Shown here in pieces: positions 1 to 8,169 of a DNA stretch of 12,075 bases. The stretch's first letter is position 1; each line of letters starts with the position of its first letter. The position numbers and the translations under genes were made by a program. The notes under the pieces were generated by a model that saw nothing but the letters and a program-made list of their open reading frames with translations, was not told the origin of the DNA and did not search any database. Source of the DNA: Caldifarciminota bacterium (GTDB taxonomy: Bacteria; Hydrothermota; Hydrothermia; B15-G9; WFZT01); contig JALSOY010000133.1 of the NCBI GenBank assembly GCA_026986235.1, positions 1 to 12,075 on the forward strand, given 5' to 3'.

Positions 1-1
1 T

Positions 2-1015
2 GACCTTATCAGAGAAAAAACGGGAAGTGTCGAGGGAAGACTTCTCATAGACGCTCGGGCACACATAACTCTGCCCTACCACAAAGACGAGGATAGCCTT
101 GAAGAGATAAAAGGAAAGGGAATTGGCACAACCAGACGGGGAATTGGCCCCACATACAGGGATAAGTACTGGAGAATTGGCCTCAGAATGATGGATCTGC
201 TGGATATTGAACGAGCCAGAGACAGGATCGAGAAGGCTCTATTTTACAATAACCACCTTTTAAAAATCTCTGGCGGTAGCAGGGAGTATTCTCTTGATTA
301 CATTCTTGATCTTCTCGAAAACTGGGGCAAAAAACTGGAGGGTTTTATAGGTGATGTCGCTCTCCTGTTGAATAAAGGCATTGCTGACGGCAGGAGAATT
401 CTTCTCGAAGGTGCACAGGGAACATTTCTGGATGTTTCTTTTGGCACCTATCCCTATGTGACCTCTTCTCATACCATTTCCGGAGGAGCAACCATAGGTA
501 CCGGTATCCCTCCCACCAGTATCAGTCGCATAATCGGAATTTCGAAGGCCTATACCACAAGGGTTGGTAAGGGACCTTTTCCCACGGAACTGAAAGACGA
601 TCTCGGAAACCATTTAAGGGAAAGGGGAGGGGAGTATGGAGCGACCACGGGGAGACCGAGAAGGTGTGGGTGGCTCGACCTTGTTATGCTCAAATACTCG
701 GTGATGATCAACGGTGTCACAGAAATAGTGATTACCAAGCTGGATGTGCTGGATGGCCTTCCAGAAGTCATGGTGGCCACTTCTTACAGGCTGCCTGACG
801 GATCTATCGTGAAAGATATGCCCATAAGCCTCGAGGGGGTTGAACCTGTGTACGAGACACTACCGGGATGGGACAGAACAGGTGGTAGTAGAAAGAAGGA
901 GGATCTTCCCCCAGAAGCAAGGGCTTATATTGAATTTATCGAGGATTTTCTTGGTGTGAAGGTGTCTTTTGTCTCAGTCGGTAAAGAAAGGAGTGAAATC
1001 CTGAGTTTCCACTGA
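2..1015 (+). CDS. purA: Adenylosuccinate synthetase, 5'-truncated by window edge
   Basis: PurA joins IMP and aspartate using GTP to give adenylosuccinate, the first committed step of cytosolic AMP synthesis. The open frame begins at base 2 with no start codon and gives 337 residues, so roughly the first 80-95 residues, including the GDEGKGK-type P-loop, lie outside the window. An ATG at 188 is internal: clear PurA sequence precedes it, including GTTRRGIGPTYRDKYW from base 125. Other family marks are EGAQGTFLDV followed by GTYPYVTSSH (IMP/GTP site), TTRVGKGPFPTEL, EYGATTGRPRRCGWLDL, TKLDVLDGL and the C-terminal SVGKERSE block. The position usually Gly in bacterial GTTGRGIGP is Arg here, whereas eukaryotic enzymes tend to carry Lys. 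The stop is one base before the tilS ATG, so the two are almost certainly co-transcribed. Identification is firm. Confidence 0.96.
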   Translation, partial: DLIREKTGSVEGRLLIDARAHITLPYHKDEDSLEEIKGKGIGTTRRGIGPTYRDKYWRIGLRMMDLLDIERARDRIEKALFYNNHLLKISGGSREYSLDYILDLLENWGKKLEGFIGDVALLLNKGIADGRRILLEGAQGTFLDVSFGTYPYVTSSHTISGGATIGTGIPPTSISRIIGISKAYTTRVGKGPFPTELKDDLGNHLRERGGEYGATTGRPRRCGWLDLVMLKYSVMINGVTEIVITKLDVLDGLPEVMVATSYRLPDGSIVKDMPISLEGVEPVYETLPGWDRTGGSRKKEDLPPEARAYIEFIEDFLGVKVSFVSVGKERSEILSFH

Positions 1016-1016
1016 A

Positions 1017-2375
1017 ATGTCCTGTAACCTTAAACCCCATCTGGAAAAATTTTTAAAAACCGTAAGGAAGTATAACCTTATAAATCCCGGGGATCGGATC
1101 CTGGTCGCCTTCTCGGGAGGACCGGATTCCGTCTTCCTCCTCAGGATGTTGTTTGAATCACGGAGTATTTTGAAACTATCTCTTGCTGCTGCACACCTCC
1201 ATCACGGCATCAGGAAAGTTGAGGCTGATCGGGATCTTGAGTTTTCAAAAGACTTTGCAGAAAATCTTGGAATCCCTTTCTTTTCTGCCCGGGAAGATGT
1301 AGCCCTGTATGCTGAAGAAAATAAGCTCTCCGTGGAGGAAGCCGCAAGGATTGTTCGTTACAGATTTCTTGAAGAAACATTGGACAGATGGGGAGGTAAT
1401 AAAATAGCCACTGCCCATACCCTGTCTGATTCCGTGGAGACCGTACTCTTCAATCTTTTCAGGGGGGCAGGACCATCTGGACTTGCAGGAATTCCTCCAT
1501 CGAGAGGTGTAATCATTCGTCCCATTATCACTTTTACGAGAGAAGAAATATTTGACTTTCTGGATCAGTGTGGCATCCCTTATGTGATGGACAGTACAAA
1601 CCAGAGTCTCGATTACGCAAGAAACTACATCCGTCATGTTATAGTCCCGGCTATAAGAAAGAGATTCCCGGGATTCGAAAGTTCGATCGCCGCCACTTCC
1701 GAGATTTTTCGGGTTGAGAAGGAATTTTTTGAAAAAAGGTATGAATACATCAGGGAAAAGTCGTTTAAACTCAGTCTCGGAGAGGACCTGATTGTGCTTG
1801 ACACAGGTAGTCTGAAAAATTATCATAGGGCTGAGCTTTACTGGTTTTTTAAATTATTTCTCAACCTTGATTTTTTTCACACTGAGGAAGCTGTGAATCT
1901 GATAAGCAAAGGGCAGGGGAGATTGAGTATGGAGGGGGGAGAGCTGATAAAATCTTACGGAGATCTCGCCATTATTCGTGGCCAACTGAAGAGAATCGGG
2001 ACTTTCAGATTTTCTCCTCCCTGCGAGGTGGAATTTCGGTATCCAAATTTCAGGATAGTTTCTCAGATAACCGGGGATGCTGAAGAGATAGAGGCCCCAT
2101 TTGTATTTTACTGGCATGAAACAGGTGAATTTGAGGTGGGTCCCAGGAGACCCGGTGACAGGGTAGAGAGTGTGGGTTTTAAAAAGTTGAAGGAGATGTT
2201 TATTGAGAGAAAAATTCCCTCCTGGAGACGGGACCTCTGGCCTGTAATAAGACGAGGTGGAAAAATTCTCTGGGTTCCGTTAGTTTATAAACACCGTTTT
2301 AAACATTCTCGCAAATATGTCAAACTGGAGGTAGTGAAAGTTGACGAAGAAAGAGGGTGGATTTTTGATATCTGA
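1017..2375 (+). CDS. tilS: tRNA(Ile)-lysidine synthase TilS
   Basis: TilS is an ATP-dependent N-type enzyme that converts the wobble cytidine of tRNA-Ile(CAU) to lysidine, changing both its codon reading and its charging from Met to Ile. The 452-residue product has the PP-loop SGGPDS at residues 33-38 and HLHHGIR at 60-66. It also has ATAHTLSDSVETVL at about 131-144, GPSGLAGIPPSRG at 152-164 and the tRNA-binding signature DSTNQSLDYARNYIRH at about 192-207. A C-terminal substrate-recognition region contains PRRPGDRVE and IERKIPSWRRDLWPVI, so this is the long TilS form. ATG lies one base after the purA stop. The 3' end overlaps hpt by 35 bases (11 if hpt uses the later TTG). Its neighbours hpt and ftsH form the conserved tilS-hpt-ftsH cluster. 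Confidence 0.95.
   Translation: MSCNLKPHLEKFLKTVRKYNLINPGDRILVAFSGGPDSVFLLRMLFESRSILKLSLAAAHLHHGIRKVEADRDLEFSKDFAENLGIPFFSAREDVALYAEENKLSVEEAARIVRYRFLEETLDRWGGNKIATAHTLSDSVETVLFNLFRGAGPSGLAGIPPSRGVIIRPIITFTREEIFDFLDQCGIPYVMDSTNQSLDYARNYIRHVIVPAIRKRFPGFESSIAATSEIFRVEKEFFEKRYEYIREKSFKLSLGEDLIVLDTGSLKNYHRAELYWFFKLFLNLDFFHTEEAVNLISKGQGRLSMEGGELIKSYGDLAIIRGQLKRIGTFRFSPPCEVEFRYPNFRIVSQITGDAEEIEAPFVFYWHETGEFEVGPRRPGDRVESVGFKKLKEMFIERKIPSWRRDLWPVIRRGGKILWVPLVYKHRFKHSRKYVKLEVVKVDEERGWIFDI
2327..2331 (+). promoter_or_regulatory. Shine-Dalgarno GGAGG supporting the TTG start of hpt
   Basis: GGAGG inside the 3' end of tilS is followed 9 bases later by TTG at 2341, supporting that upstream start for hpt. 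A second candidate, GAGGG at 2353-2357, sits 7 bases before another in-frame TTG at 2365, so the start is not fully settled. Confidence 0.55.
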
Positions 2376-2883
2376 AGAGGATATAAAAAAAAGGGTAAAG
2401 GAGCTGGCTGATCAGATTTCGAAGGATTATGAGGGAAAACAGCCTTTACTTGTGGGTATTCTCAAGGGTGCCTTTATCTTTCTTGCAGATTTAATAAGAG
2501 AACTTTCTGTAGATGCGGAAGTGGACTTTCTCGCCGTTTCGTCCTACGGTAAAGCCACGGAAACGAGTGGAGAAGTGAAGATTTTGAAAGATCTATCCGA
2601 AAGCGTGGAAGGCAGGGATGTGGTTATAGTTGAGGACATCGTCGATACGGGATTGACTTTGAGATACCTGTATGATCTTTTAAAAACGAGAAAGCCTGCA
2701 AGTTTGAGAATCTGTGCTTTACTCGATAAGAAGGAGAGGAGACAGGTTGATGTTCCCGTTGATTATGTGGGATTTGAGGTACCGGATCTATTCCTTGTTG
2801 GTTATGGGCTTGATTTTGCAGAGAAATACAGGCAATTAAAATACATTCGAGAACTTACTCCCGAAGAGGTGAAAAATATATGA
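2341..2883 (+). CDS. hpt: Hypoxanthine-guanine phosphoribosyltransferase
   Basis: This enzyme transfers the phosphoribosyl group of PRPP to hypoxanthine or guanine, giving IMP or GMP (purine salvage). The 180-residue protein shows LLVGILKGAFIFLADL near residues 36-51, the SSYG loop at 67-70 and the PRPP-binding motif VVIVEDIVDTGLTL at 94-107. It also has the DKKERR segment and the C-terminal VDYVGFEVPDLFLVGYGLD block typical of the bacterial Hpt family. No ATG is available near the N-terminus. The start chosen is TTG 2341, backed by GGAGG; TTG 2365 would remove only eight residues before the conserved part. The stop TGA overlaps the ftsH ATG as ATGA, suggesting translational coupling. Some relatives prefer xanthine or guanine, so base specificity is inferred from family only. 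Confidence 0.93.
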   Translation: MTKKEGGFLISEEDIKKRVKELADQISKDYEGKQPLLVGILKGAFIFLADLIRELSVDAEVDFLAVSSYGKATETSGEVKILKDLSESVEGRDVVIVEDIVDTGLTLRYLYDLLKTRKPASLRICALLDKKERRQVDVPVDYVGFEVPDLFLVGYGLDFAEKYRQLKYIRELTPEEVKNI

Positions 2884-4760
2884 AGAATAACAAAAGACCT
2901 GCCCCGAATCCCTTAATGAGAACGACCTTTTTATGGTTGTTTATTATTCTTACGGCACTCGTTGCCATTCAGCTCATAGGAAGTGGTCACTATTCAAGGG
3001 TGGAAATTAGCTATTCAGAATTTTTGAATGAGCTTCAAAAGGGTAACATTGAAAAAGTAACGATTGTGGAAAAGGAGATCAGAGGAAAGTTTAAAAATCC
3101 TGTTAAAACCAGTACTGGTGATGAGGTGAATTTTATAACTCACATTCCGTACGAGGATCCTGATCTCGTAAGGAAGCTTGCGGAGGCTGGTGTAGAGGTA
3201 AAGGCAAAGCCCAGGCAGGTATGGAGGGATGTGCTGCTGAGCTATTTACCCTGGATCGTCCTGTTTTTTATCTTCTGGTGGTTTATTTCGAGGCAGTTTG
3301 GTGGAGGTCCCCGGGAAGCCTTCAAGTTTGGGAAGAGTCGTGTAAAGATTCTCAGTGAAGACAGGCCCAAGGTAACTTTTAACGATGTAGCTGGTGTCGA
3401 TGAGGCAAAGGAGGATTTGAAAGAGGTCATAGAGTTTTTGAGGTACCCTGAGAAGTTTAAAAGGTTGGGAGCAAGGATACCCAAAGGTGTCCTGCTCGTC
3501 GGGCCTCCCGGGACCGGGAAGACACTCCTTGCCAAGGCCGTTGCAGGGGAGGCTGGAGTTCCCTTTCTCTCCATCTCTGGCTCGGATTTCGTTGAACTTT
3601 TCGTTGGTGTGGGAGCTGCGAGGGTGAGGGATCTTTTTGAGCAGGCCAAGCAGCACGCTCCTTGTATCGTGTTTATTGACGAGATAGACGCCGTTGGTCG
3701 CCTCAGAGGAGCCGGTCTCGGAGGCGGGCATGATGAGAGGGAGCAGACCCTGAATCAACTACTCGTGGAGATGGACGGTTTTGACACATCCGAAGGAATT
3801 GTGGTGATGGCTGCGACCAACAGGCCCGACATACTCGATCCTGCACTTTTGAGACCCGGTAGATTTGACCGCCAGATCGTCGTTGATAGACCGGATGTTA
3901 AAGGGAGGGAAGAGATTCTCAAAATACACACGAGAAAGGTCCCGCTTGCCGGGGATGTGGATCTTGCCACCATCGCACGAGGTACGCCAGGGTTTTCCGG
4001 AGCTGATCTTGCGAATCTCGTGAATGAGGCGGCGCTTATTGCAGCAAGGAGAGGTCATTCAAAGGTTACGATGGATGATTTTGAAGAAGCAAAAGACAAG
4101 GTTCTCATGGGAGCTGCGAGGAAGAGTCTCGTCCTCTCAGAAGAGGAACGGCGTAAAATAGCCTATCACGAGGCAGGACACGCCATCGTTACCAGGATGT
4201 TACCCGGTACCGACCCCGTTCACAAGGTGACGATAATCCCCAGAGGAAGGGCCCTCGGGGTAACCCAGCAGCTTCCCCTTGACGATAGACACATTTATTC
4301 AAAAAATTATCTGAAAAACCAGCTCGTCATCTTGATGGGGGGCAGGGTGGCTGAACAGCTTGTTTTCAACGAGCTTACTACAGGTGCAGGTAATGACCTC
4401 GAAAGGGCCACTGAACTTGCGAGAAAAATGGTCTGCGAATGGGGTATGTCTGAAAAACTCGGTCCTGTAACCTTTGGAAAGGCCGAACAGGAGGTTTTTA
4501 TAGGTAGAGAACTCGCCATGAAGAAGAACTATTCAGAGGAAACTGCCGTAATGATAGACGAAGAAATAAAAAGGTTCGTTTACGAGGCAGAAGAGACGGC
4601 GAGGGATATTTTAACGAAAAACATCGATAAGCTGCATCGTGTGGCGGAAACCCTGCTGGAGAAGGAAACATTAACGGGTGTCGAGCTTGATAAACTCCTC
4701 GGAATCAGTGAAGATGGCAAAGAAGAGGGTGTTGAGGAGATAGTGGAAGAGCAAAAATGA
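2880..4760 (+). CDS. ftsH: ATP-dependent zinc metalloprotease FtsH
   Basis: FtsH is a membrane-anchored hexameric AAA+ protease that extracts and degrades misfolded membrane proteins and short-lived regulators. The 626 residues contain, in order, a first membrane segment (about 15-33), an extracytoplasmic domain (about 38-115), a second membrane segment (about 119-136), then the AAA module. That module has Walker A GPPGTGKT 208-215, Walker B VFIDEID 264-270, and a second region of homology with TNRPDILDPALLRPGRFDR at 313-331. The peptidase domain has the zinc site HEAGH 430-434 and the likely third ligand Asp506 in GAGNDLERAT. All catalytic residues are present and length is normal for the family. 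The start is the ATGA overlap with hpt, and the end is an ATGA overlap with udk. The acidic C-terminal tail (EEGVEEIVEEQK) is typical. Confidence 0.97.
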   Translation: MKNNKRPAPNPLMRTTFLWLFIILTALVAIQLIGSGHYSRVEISYSEFLNELQKGNIEKVTIVEKEIRGKFKNPVKTSTGDEVNFITHIPYEDPDLVRKLAEAGVEVKAKPRQVWRDVLLSYLPWIVLFFIFWWFISRQFGGGPREAFKFGKSRVKILSEDRPKVTFNDVAGVDEAKEDLKEVIEFLRYPEKFKRLGARIPKGVLLVGPPGTGKTLLAKAVAGEAGVPFLSISGSDFVELFVGVGAARVRDLFEQAKQHAPCIVFIDEIDAVGRLRGAGLGGGHDEREQTLNQLLVEMDGFDTSEGIVVMAATNRPDILDPALLRPGRFDRQIVVDRPDVKGREEILKIHTRKVPLAGDVDLATIARGTPGFSGADLANLVNEAALIAARRGHSKVTMDDFEEAKDKVLMGAARKSLVLSEEERRKIAYHEAGHAIVTRMLPGTDPVHKVTIIPRGRALGVTQQLPLDDRHIYSKNYLKNQLVILMGGRVAEQLVFNELTTGAGNDLERATELARKMVCEWGMSEKLGPVTFGKAEQEVFIGRELAMKKNYSEETAVMIDEEIKRFVYEAEETARDILTKNIDKLHRVAETLLEKETLTGVELDKLLGISEDGKEEGVEEIVEEQK

Positions 4761-5401
4761 AGAGGATTCTCCTTGGAATAGCCGGAGGGACTGGCTCGGG
4801 AAAGACCACGGTTGCCCGCAGAATCGAACAGGAAATGGGAGCAGATAATGTCACAATTATCCCTCAGGATGCTTACTACAGGGACAGGAGTGACCTTGAT
4901 TTCGAGGAGAGGAAGAAACTCAACTACGACCATCCTGATGCATTTGACAACGACCTCTTAAAGACCCACCTTATCAATCTGAAAAACGGGATACCCGTTG
5001 AGATGCCCATCTACGATTATGTACTTCATTTGAGAAGAAAGGAAACGGTGAGGGTGGAGCCTGGAAGGATTATAATTCTCGAGGGAATTCTTGCCCTATA
5101 CGACCCTGAAATCAGAGCCCTCATGGACATTAAAATATATGTCGACACACCTGATGACATAAGGTTTATCAGGAGGCTTAAGAGGGACATCAGGGAAAGG
5201 GGTAGAGACATGGATTCCGTGATTGACCAGTATTTAACAACTGTCCGGCCCATGCATCTTGAATTTGTTGAGGCGACCAAAAAGTATGCAGATATCATTA
5301 TCCCAGAGGGGGGATTCAACAATGTAGCCATTAATCTCGTTGTTCTGTCCCTTTATCAAAAACTTGGAACTAATTCCAAGGGGGTTGAGATAAATGATTG
5401 A
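4757..5401 (+). CDS. udk: Uridine kinase
   Basis: Udk phosphorylates uridine and cytidine to UMP and CMP in pyrimidine salvage. The 214-residue protein starts with the P-loop GGTGSGKT at residues 10-17. It continues with the family block QDAYYRD and NYDHPDAFDNDLL, then MPIYDY, the EGILALYDPEIR segment and the lid region RFIRRLKRDIRERGRD. DQYLTTVRPMHLEFVEATKKYADIIIPEGG completes a standard uridine kinase of normal length (quoted in parts: DQYLTTVRPMHLEFV, then KKYADIIIPEGG). It overlaps ftsH by four bases (ATGA) and hsp20 by eight bases. Placement between a protease and a small heat-shock gene appears to be operon packing and does not by itself imply a functional link. Confidence 0.94.
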   Translation: MKRILLGIAGGTGSGKTTVARRIEQEMGADNVTIIPQDAYYRDRSDLDFEERKKLNYDHPDAFDNDLLKTHLINLKNGIPVEMPIYDYVLHLRRKETVRVEPGRIIILEGILALYDPEIRALMDIKIYVDTPDDIRFIRRLKRDIRERGRDMDSVIDQYLTTVRPMHLEFVEATKKYADIIIPEGGFNNVAINLVVLSLYQKLGTNSKGVEIND

Positions 5402-5798
5402 TTGGAAAGAATTTGATGAGATCTGGAGATTTGTCGTGGAGTACAAGCCACGGCTGGAGCTTGCAGAGATTCACAAGCCCCCGGTAAATGTGTTTGAAAC
5501 AGAGGAGAAGTTCGTCGTACAGGTTGCTCTTCCCGGTGTGGAAAAGCAGGATATCCGTGTGGAATACAGCGACGGGGTGCTCAGAATCTTCGGTGTGAGA
5601 AGAGATCAGTGCAGTGAGAATGAGCGTAAATTCCATGTTCTTGAAGTATCTTACGGCCCCTTTGAGAGGAAGATTTTTATCGGTAAAGAGATAGATGTTG
5701 AAAAAATAGAGTCCAGATTGAAGGACGGGCTTCTGACCATAGATGTTCCAAAAAGGGTTTATAAGTTCAGAGAAATCGAAATAGAGAGAGGAGAATAA
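5394..5798 (+). CDS. Hsp20 / alpha-crystallin family small heat-shock protein
   Basis: Small heat-shock proteins are ATP-independent holdases that bind unfolding proteins in large oligomers and pass them to refolding or degradation machines. The 134-residue product has a short N-terminal arm (about 1-28) and then an alpha-crystallin domain: PPVNVFETEEKFVVQVALPGV near residues 29-49 (shown as PPVNVFETEEKF and VVQVALPGV), YSDGVLRIFG, SYGPFERKIFI and the DGLLTIDVPK strand. A C-terminal IEI at 128-130 matches the I/V-x-I/V motif that docks neighbouring dimers. ATG lies inside the udk 3' end (eight-base overlap), with GGGGG-like purines upstream. It ends one base before lon. Proximity to lon and ftsH suggests delivery of stress-damaged substrates, which is an inference from context. 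Confidence 0.92.
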   Translation: MIDWKEFDEIWRFVVEYKPRLELAEIHKPPVNVFETEEKFVVQVALPGVEKQDIRVEYSDGVLRIFGVRRDQCSENERKFHVLEVSYGPFERKIFIGKEIDVEKIESRLKDGLLTIDVPKRVYKFREIEIERGE

Positions 5799-5799
5799 G

Positions 5800-8169
5800 A
5801 TGGAGCAGAATCCTTTGATAGCCGATTCCGGTATAAAAATTCCGGATATCCTTCCGGTTTTACCCATTAAAGGCGGGGTGCTTTATCCAAACTTGATGGC
5901 ACCTCTTGTGTTGACCAACGAAAGGTCGCAGAAGCTGATAGACGATGCACTGGGTAAGGACAGACTCATTGCTGCAGTGGCGCAGAAAGACGAAGGTGTG
6001 GAGAATCCGGGGCCTCAGGACCTCTATTCCTTCGGTACAGCTGCTCTGGTGTTGAGGATGATCCGTACACCTGATGGTGCAATGAGAGTCATGGTCCAGG
6101 GTCTCAAGAGAATTCGTATAGTTCAGTATGTGCAGACCGAACCGTACCTCGTTGCCAGGATCGAGGAGGTGCAGGAAATAGAGAAGGATACGGTGGAAAT
6201 CCAGGCTCTGAAGAATAATGTCCTGAAGATGTTCCAGGAGATCGTAAAGTTCTCTCCCTACCTTCCCGACGAATTTGCGGTAATGGCTCTTAACATAAAG
6301 GATCCCGGCAAACTTGCAGATTTTATCGCCTCTTACATGAACTTCCCGGTTGAGGATAAAGAGGCGATACTGGAGGCGGTGGACCCGGAAGAGAGGCTGA
6401 AGAAACTGCTCCCTCTCCTGAATAAGGAGCTTGAAGTTGCCAGGTTGTCAGCGGAGATCCAGGAGAAGGTGAAACAGGAGGTGGATAAAGGTCAGCGTGA
6501 ATACATCCTGAGGGAGCAGCTCAAGGCGATACAGAAAGAACTTGGAATGCTGGACGAGAAGCAGAGAGAGATCAACGAACTCAGAGAAAAGATCGAGAAG
6601 GCCGGGATGCCGGAGAATGTCAAAGAGGTGGCTCTTAAGGAACTTGATAAACTCTCACGAATGATGGTTGGCTCACCTGAGTACACAGTGGTAAGGAACT
6701 ACCTTGACTGGCTTATTGAGCTACCATGGAGTGTGGAGACAGAAGATAACCTTGATCTGAGGAGGGCAAGAAAGATCCTTGATGAAGATCATTTTGACCT
6801 GGAGAAGGTCAAGGACAGGATCATAGAATTTCTTGCAGTTAGAAAGTTAAAAGCTGACACAAAGGGGCCGATTCTCTGCTTCGTCGGGCCACCTGGTGTG
6901 GGTAAGACCTCACTCGGTAAGTCCATAGCGAGGGCTCTTGGCAGAAAGTTCGTGAGAATTTCCCTCGGCGGTATAAGAGACGAGGCGGAGATCAGAGGAC
7001 ACAGGAGGACCTATGTGGGAGCACTACCTGGTCGGATCATACAGGGCATAAAGCAGGCAGGGTCAAAGAATCCCGTGTTCATGCTCGATGAGATCGACAA
7101 AATTGGAGCAGATTTTCGTGGTGATCCCGCCTCTGCGTTGCTGGAGGTGCTCGATCCGGAGCAAAACTATGCGTTCAGCGATCATTACCTTGAGGTTCCG
7201 TTTGACCTGTCGAAAGTGCTTTTCATCACCACGGCCAATGTTACGGCAACGATACCGGCTCCGCTCCTTGATAGGATGGAGATCATAGAAATTCCCGGGT
7301 ATGTTGACCTTGAAAAGCTAAAAATTGCCGAAAATTATCTGATACCGAGGCAGAAGGAGGAAAACGGACTATTGGATTACGACATTATCTTTCAGAAGAA
7401 GGCGATAATGAAAATCATCCGTGAGTACACACGAGAGGCAGGAGTCAGAAATCTTGAGAGAAAGATTGGTGGAGTGATGAGGAAAATTGCGACTCTGGTG
7501 GCAGAAGGTAGATTGAAAAGTAGTAAGATCGTTATAACCCCTTCAAAGGTTGAAAAGTTTCTCGGTCCACCACTTTATTTCTCCGAGGTAAAAGAGAGAA
7601 AGGGGGAGCCTGGAGTGGTAACAGGACTGGCGTGGACGCCAACCGGTGGAGACATTCTGTTTATTGAAGCCCTCAAGATGCCCGGGGGTAAAAATCTCAT
7701 ACTTACGGGTCAGCTGGGAGATGTGATGAAAGAGTCTGCCGAGGCAGCACTGTCCCTCGTTCGTTCAAAGGCTGAAGGACTTGGTATTGACCCCAGGTTT
7801 TACGAAAAGTTTGACATCCACATTCATGTTCCCGAAGGTGCGATTCCAAAAGACGGACCGTCAGCAGGAGTTGCAATTTTTACAGCACTCGTTTCGGCTC
7901 TATCGGAAGTACCGGTGGATACGGAACTGGCAATGACAGGAGAGATCACTCTGAGAGGTAAGGTTCTGCCTGTTGGTGGAATAAAAGAGAAAGTTATAGC
8001 CGCCAACAGGGCCGGGATTAAAAGGGTAATACTTCCCAGGTGGAACGAAAAGGATCTCACAGAAGTGCCTGATTATGTAAAAAAAGAACTTGAATTCCAC
8101 TTCGTGGAGCATGTGGATCAGGTGCTGGAGGTAACTTTTGGTGACAGACTTAAAAACAGAAACGGGTAG
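5800..8169 (+). CDS. lon: ATP-dependent Lon protease
   Basis: Lon is a soluble hexameric AAA+ serine protease that removes damaged proteins and regulators, classically including toxin-antitoxin antitoxins. The 789 residues comprise the N-terminal LAN domain (about 16-210, starting ILPVLPIKGGVLYPN), a coiled-coil helical region (about 212-290), and the ATPase with Walker A GPPGVGKT 363-370 and Walker B VFMLDEID 426-433. The C-terminal protease domain carries catalytic Ser688 in KDGPSAG and Lys731 in GGIKEKV, at the 43-residue spacing seen in E. coli Lon (S679/K722). Everything needed for activity is intact, and the length is that of canonical LonA. GAGAGGAG lies a few bases upstream of the ATG, which is one base after the hsp20 stop. 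The 3' end overlaps the next gene by about 30 bases. Confidence 0.97.
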   Translation: MEQNPLIADSGIKIPDILPVLPIKGGVLYPNLMAPLVLTNERSQKLIDDALGKDRLIAAVAQKDEGVENPGPQDLYSFGTAALVLRMIRTPDGAMRVMVQGLKRIRIVQYVQTEPYLVARIEEVQEIEKDTVEIQALKNNVLKMFQEIVKFSPYLPDEFAVMALNIKDPGKLADFIASYMNFPVEDKEAILEAVDPEERLKKLLPLLNKELEVARLSAEIQEKVKQEVDKGQREYILREQLKAIQKELGMLDEKQREINELREKIEKAGMPENVKEVALKELDKLSRMMVGSPEYTVVRNYLDWLIELPWSVETEDNLDLRRARKILDEDHFDLEKVKDRIIEFLAVRKLKADTKGPILCFVGPPGVGKTSLGKSIARALGRKFVRISLGGIRDEAEIRGHRRTYVGALPGRIIQGIKQAGSKNPVFMLDEIDKIGADFRGDPASALLEVLDPEQNYAFSDHYLEVPFDLSKVLFITTANVTATIPAPLLDRMEIIEIPGYVDLEKLKIAENYLIPRQKEENGLLDYDIIFQKKAIMKIIREYTREAGVRNLERKIGGVMRKIATLVAEGRLKSSKIVITPSKVEKFLGPPLYFSEVKERKGEPGVVTGLAWTPTGGDILFIEALKMPGGKNLILTGQLGDVMKESAEAALSLVRSKAEGLGIDPRFYEKFDIHIHVPEGAIPKDGPSAGVAIFTALVSALSEVPVDTELAMTGEITLRGKVLPVGGIKEKVIAANRAGIKRVILPRWNEKDLTEVPDYVKKELEFHFVEHVDQVLEVTFGDRLKNRNG
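8127..8131 (+). promoter_or_regulatory. Shine-Dalgarno GGAGG for the TTG/GTG start of pgsA
   Basis: GGAGG within the lon 3' end stands 6 bases before TTG 8138 and 9 bases before GTG 8141, the only two initiation codons in this frame ahead of the conserved membrane segment. Either fits; there is no ATG alternative. Confidence 0.6.

Noticed and set aside
188..1015. purA as a complete 275-residue gene starting at ATG 188
   Set aside because: The same frame upstream to base 2 encodes conserved PurA sequence (GTTRRGIGPTYRDK), so the gene is cut by the window edge.
3242..4058. Several - strand open frames of 72-170 codons within ftsH
   Set aside because: They are shadows of a fully conserved ftsH reading frame, have no plausible domains, and overlap one another.
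7088..7288. 66-codon + strand frame inside lon
   Set aside because: It is out of frame within the Walker B region of lon, Arg-rich, and has no ribosome site or homology that I recognise.
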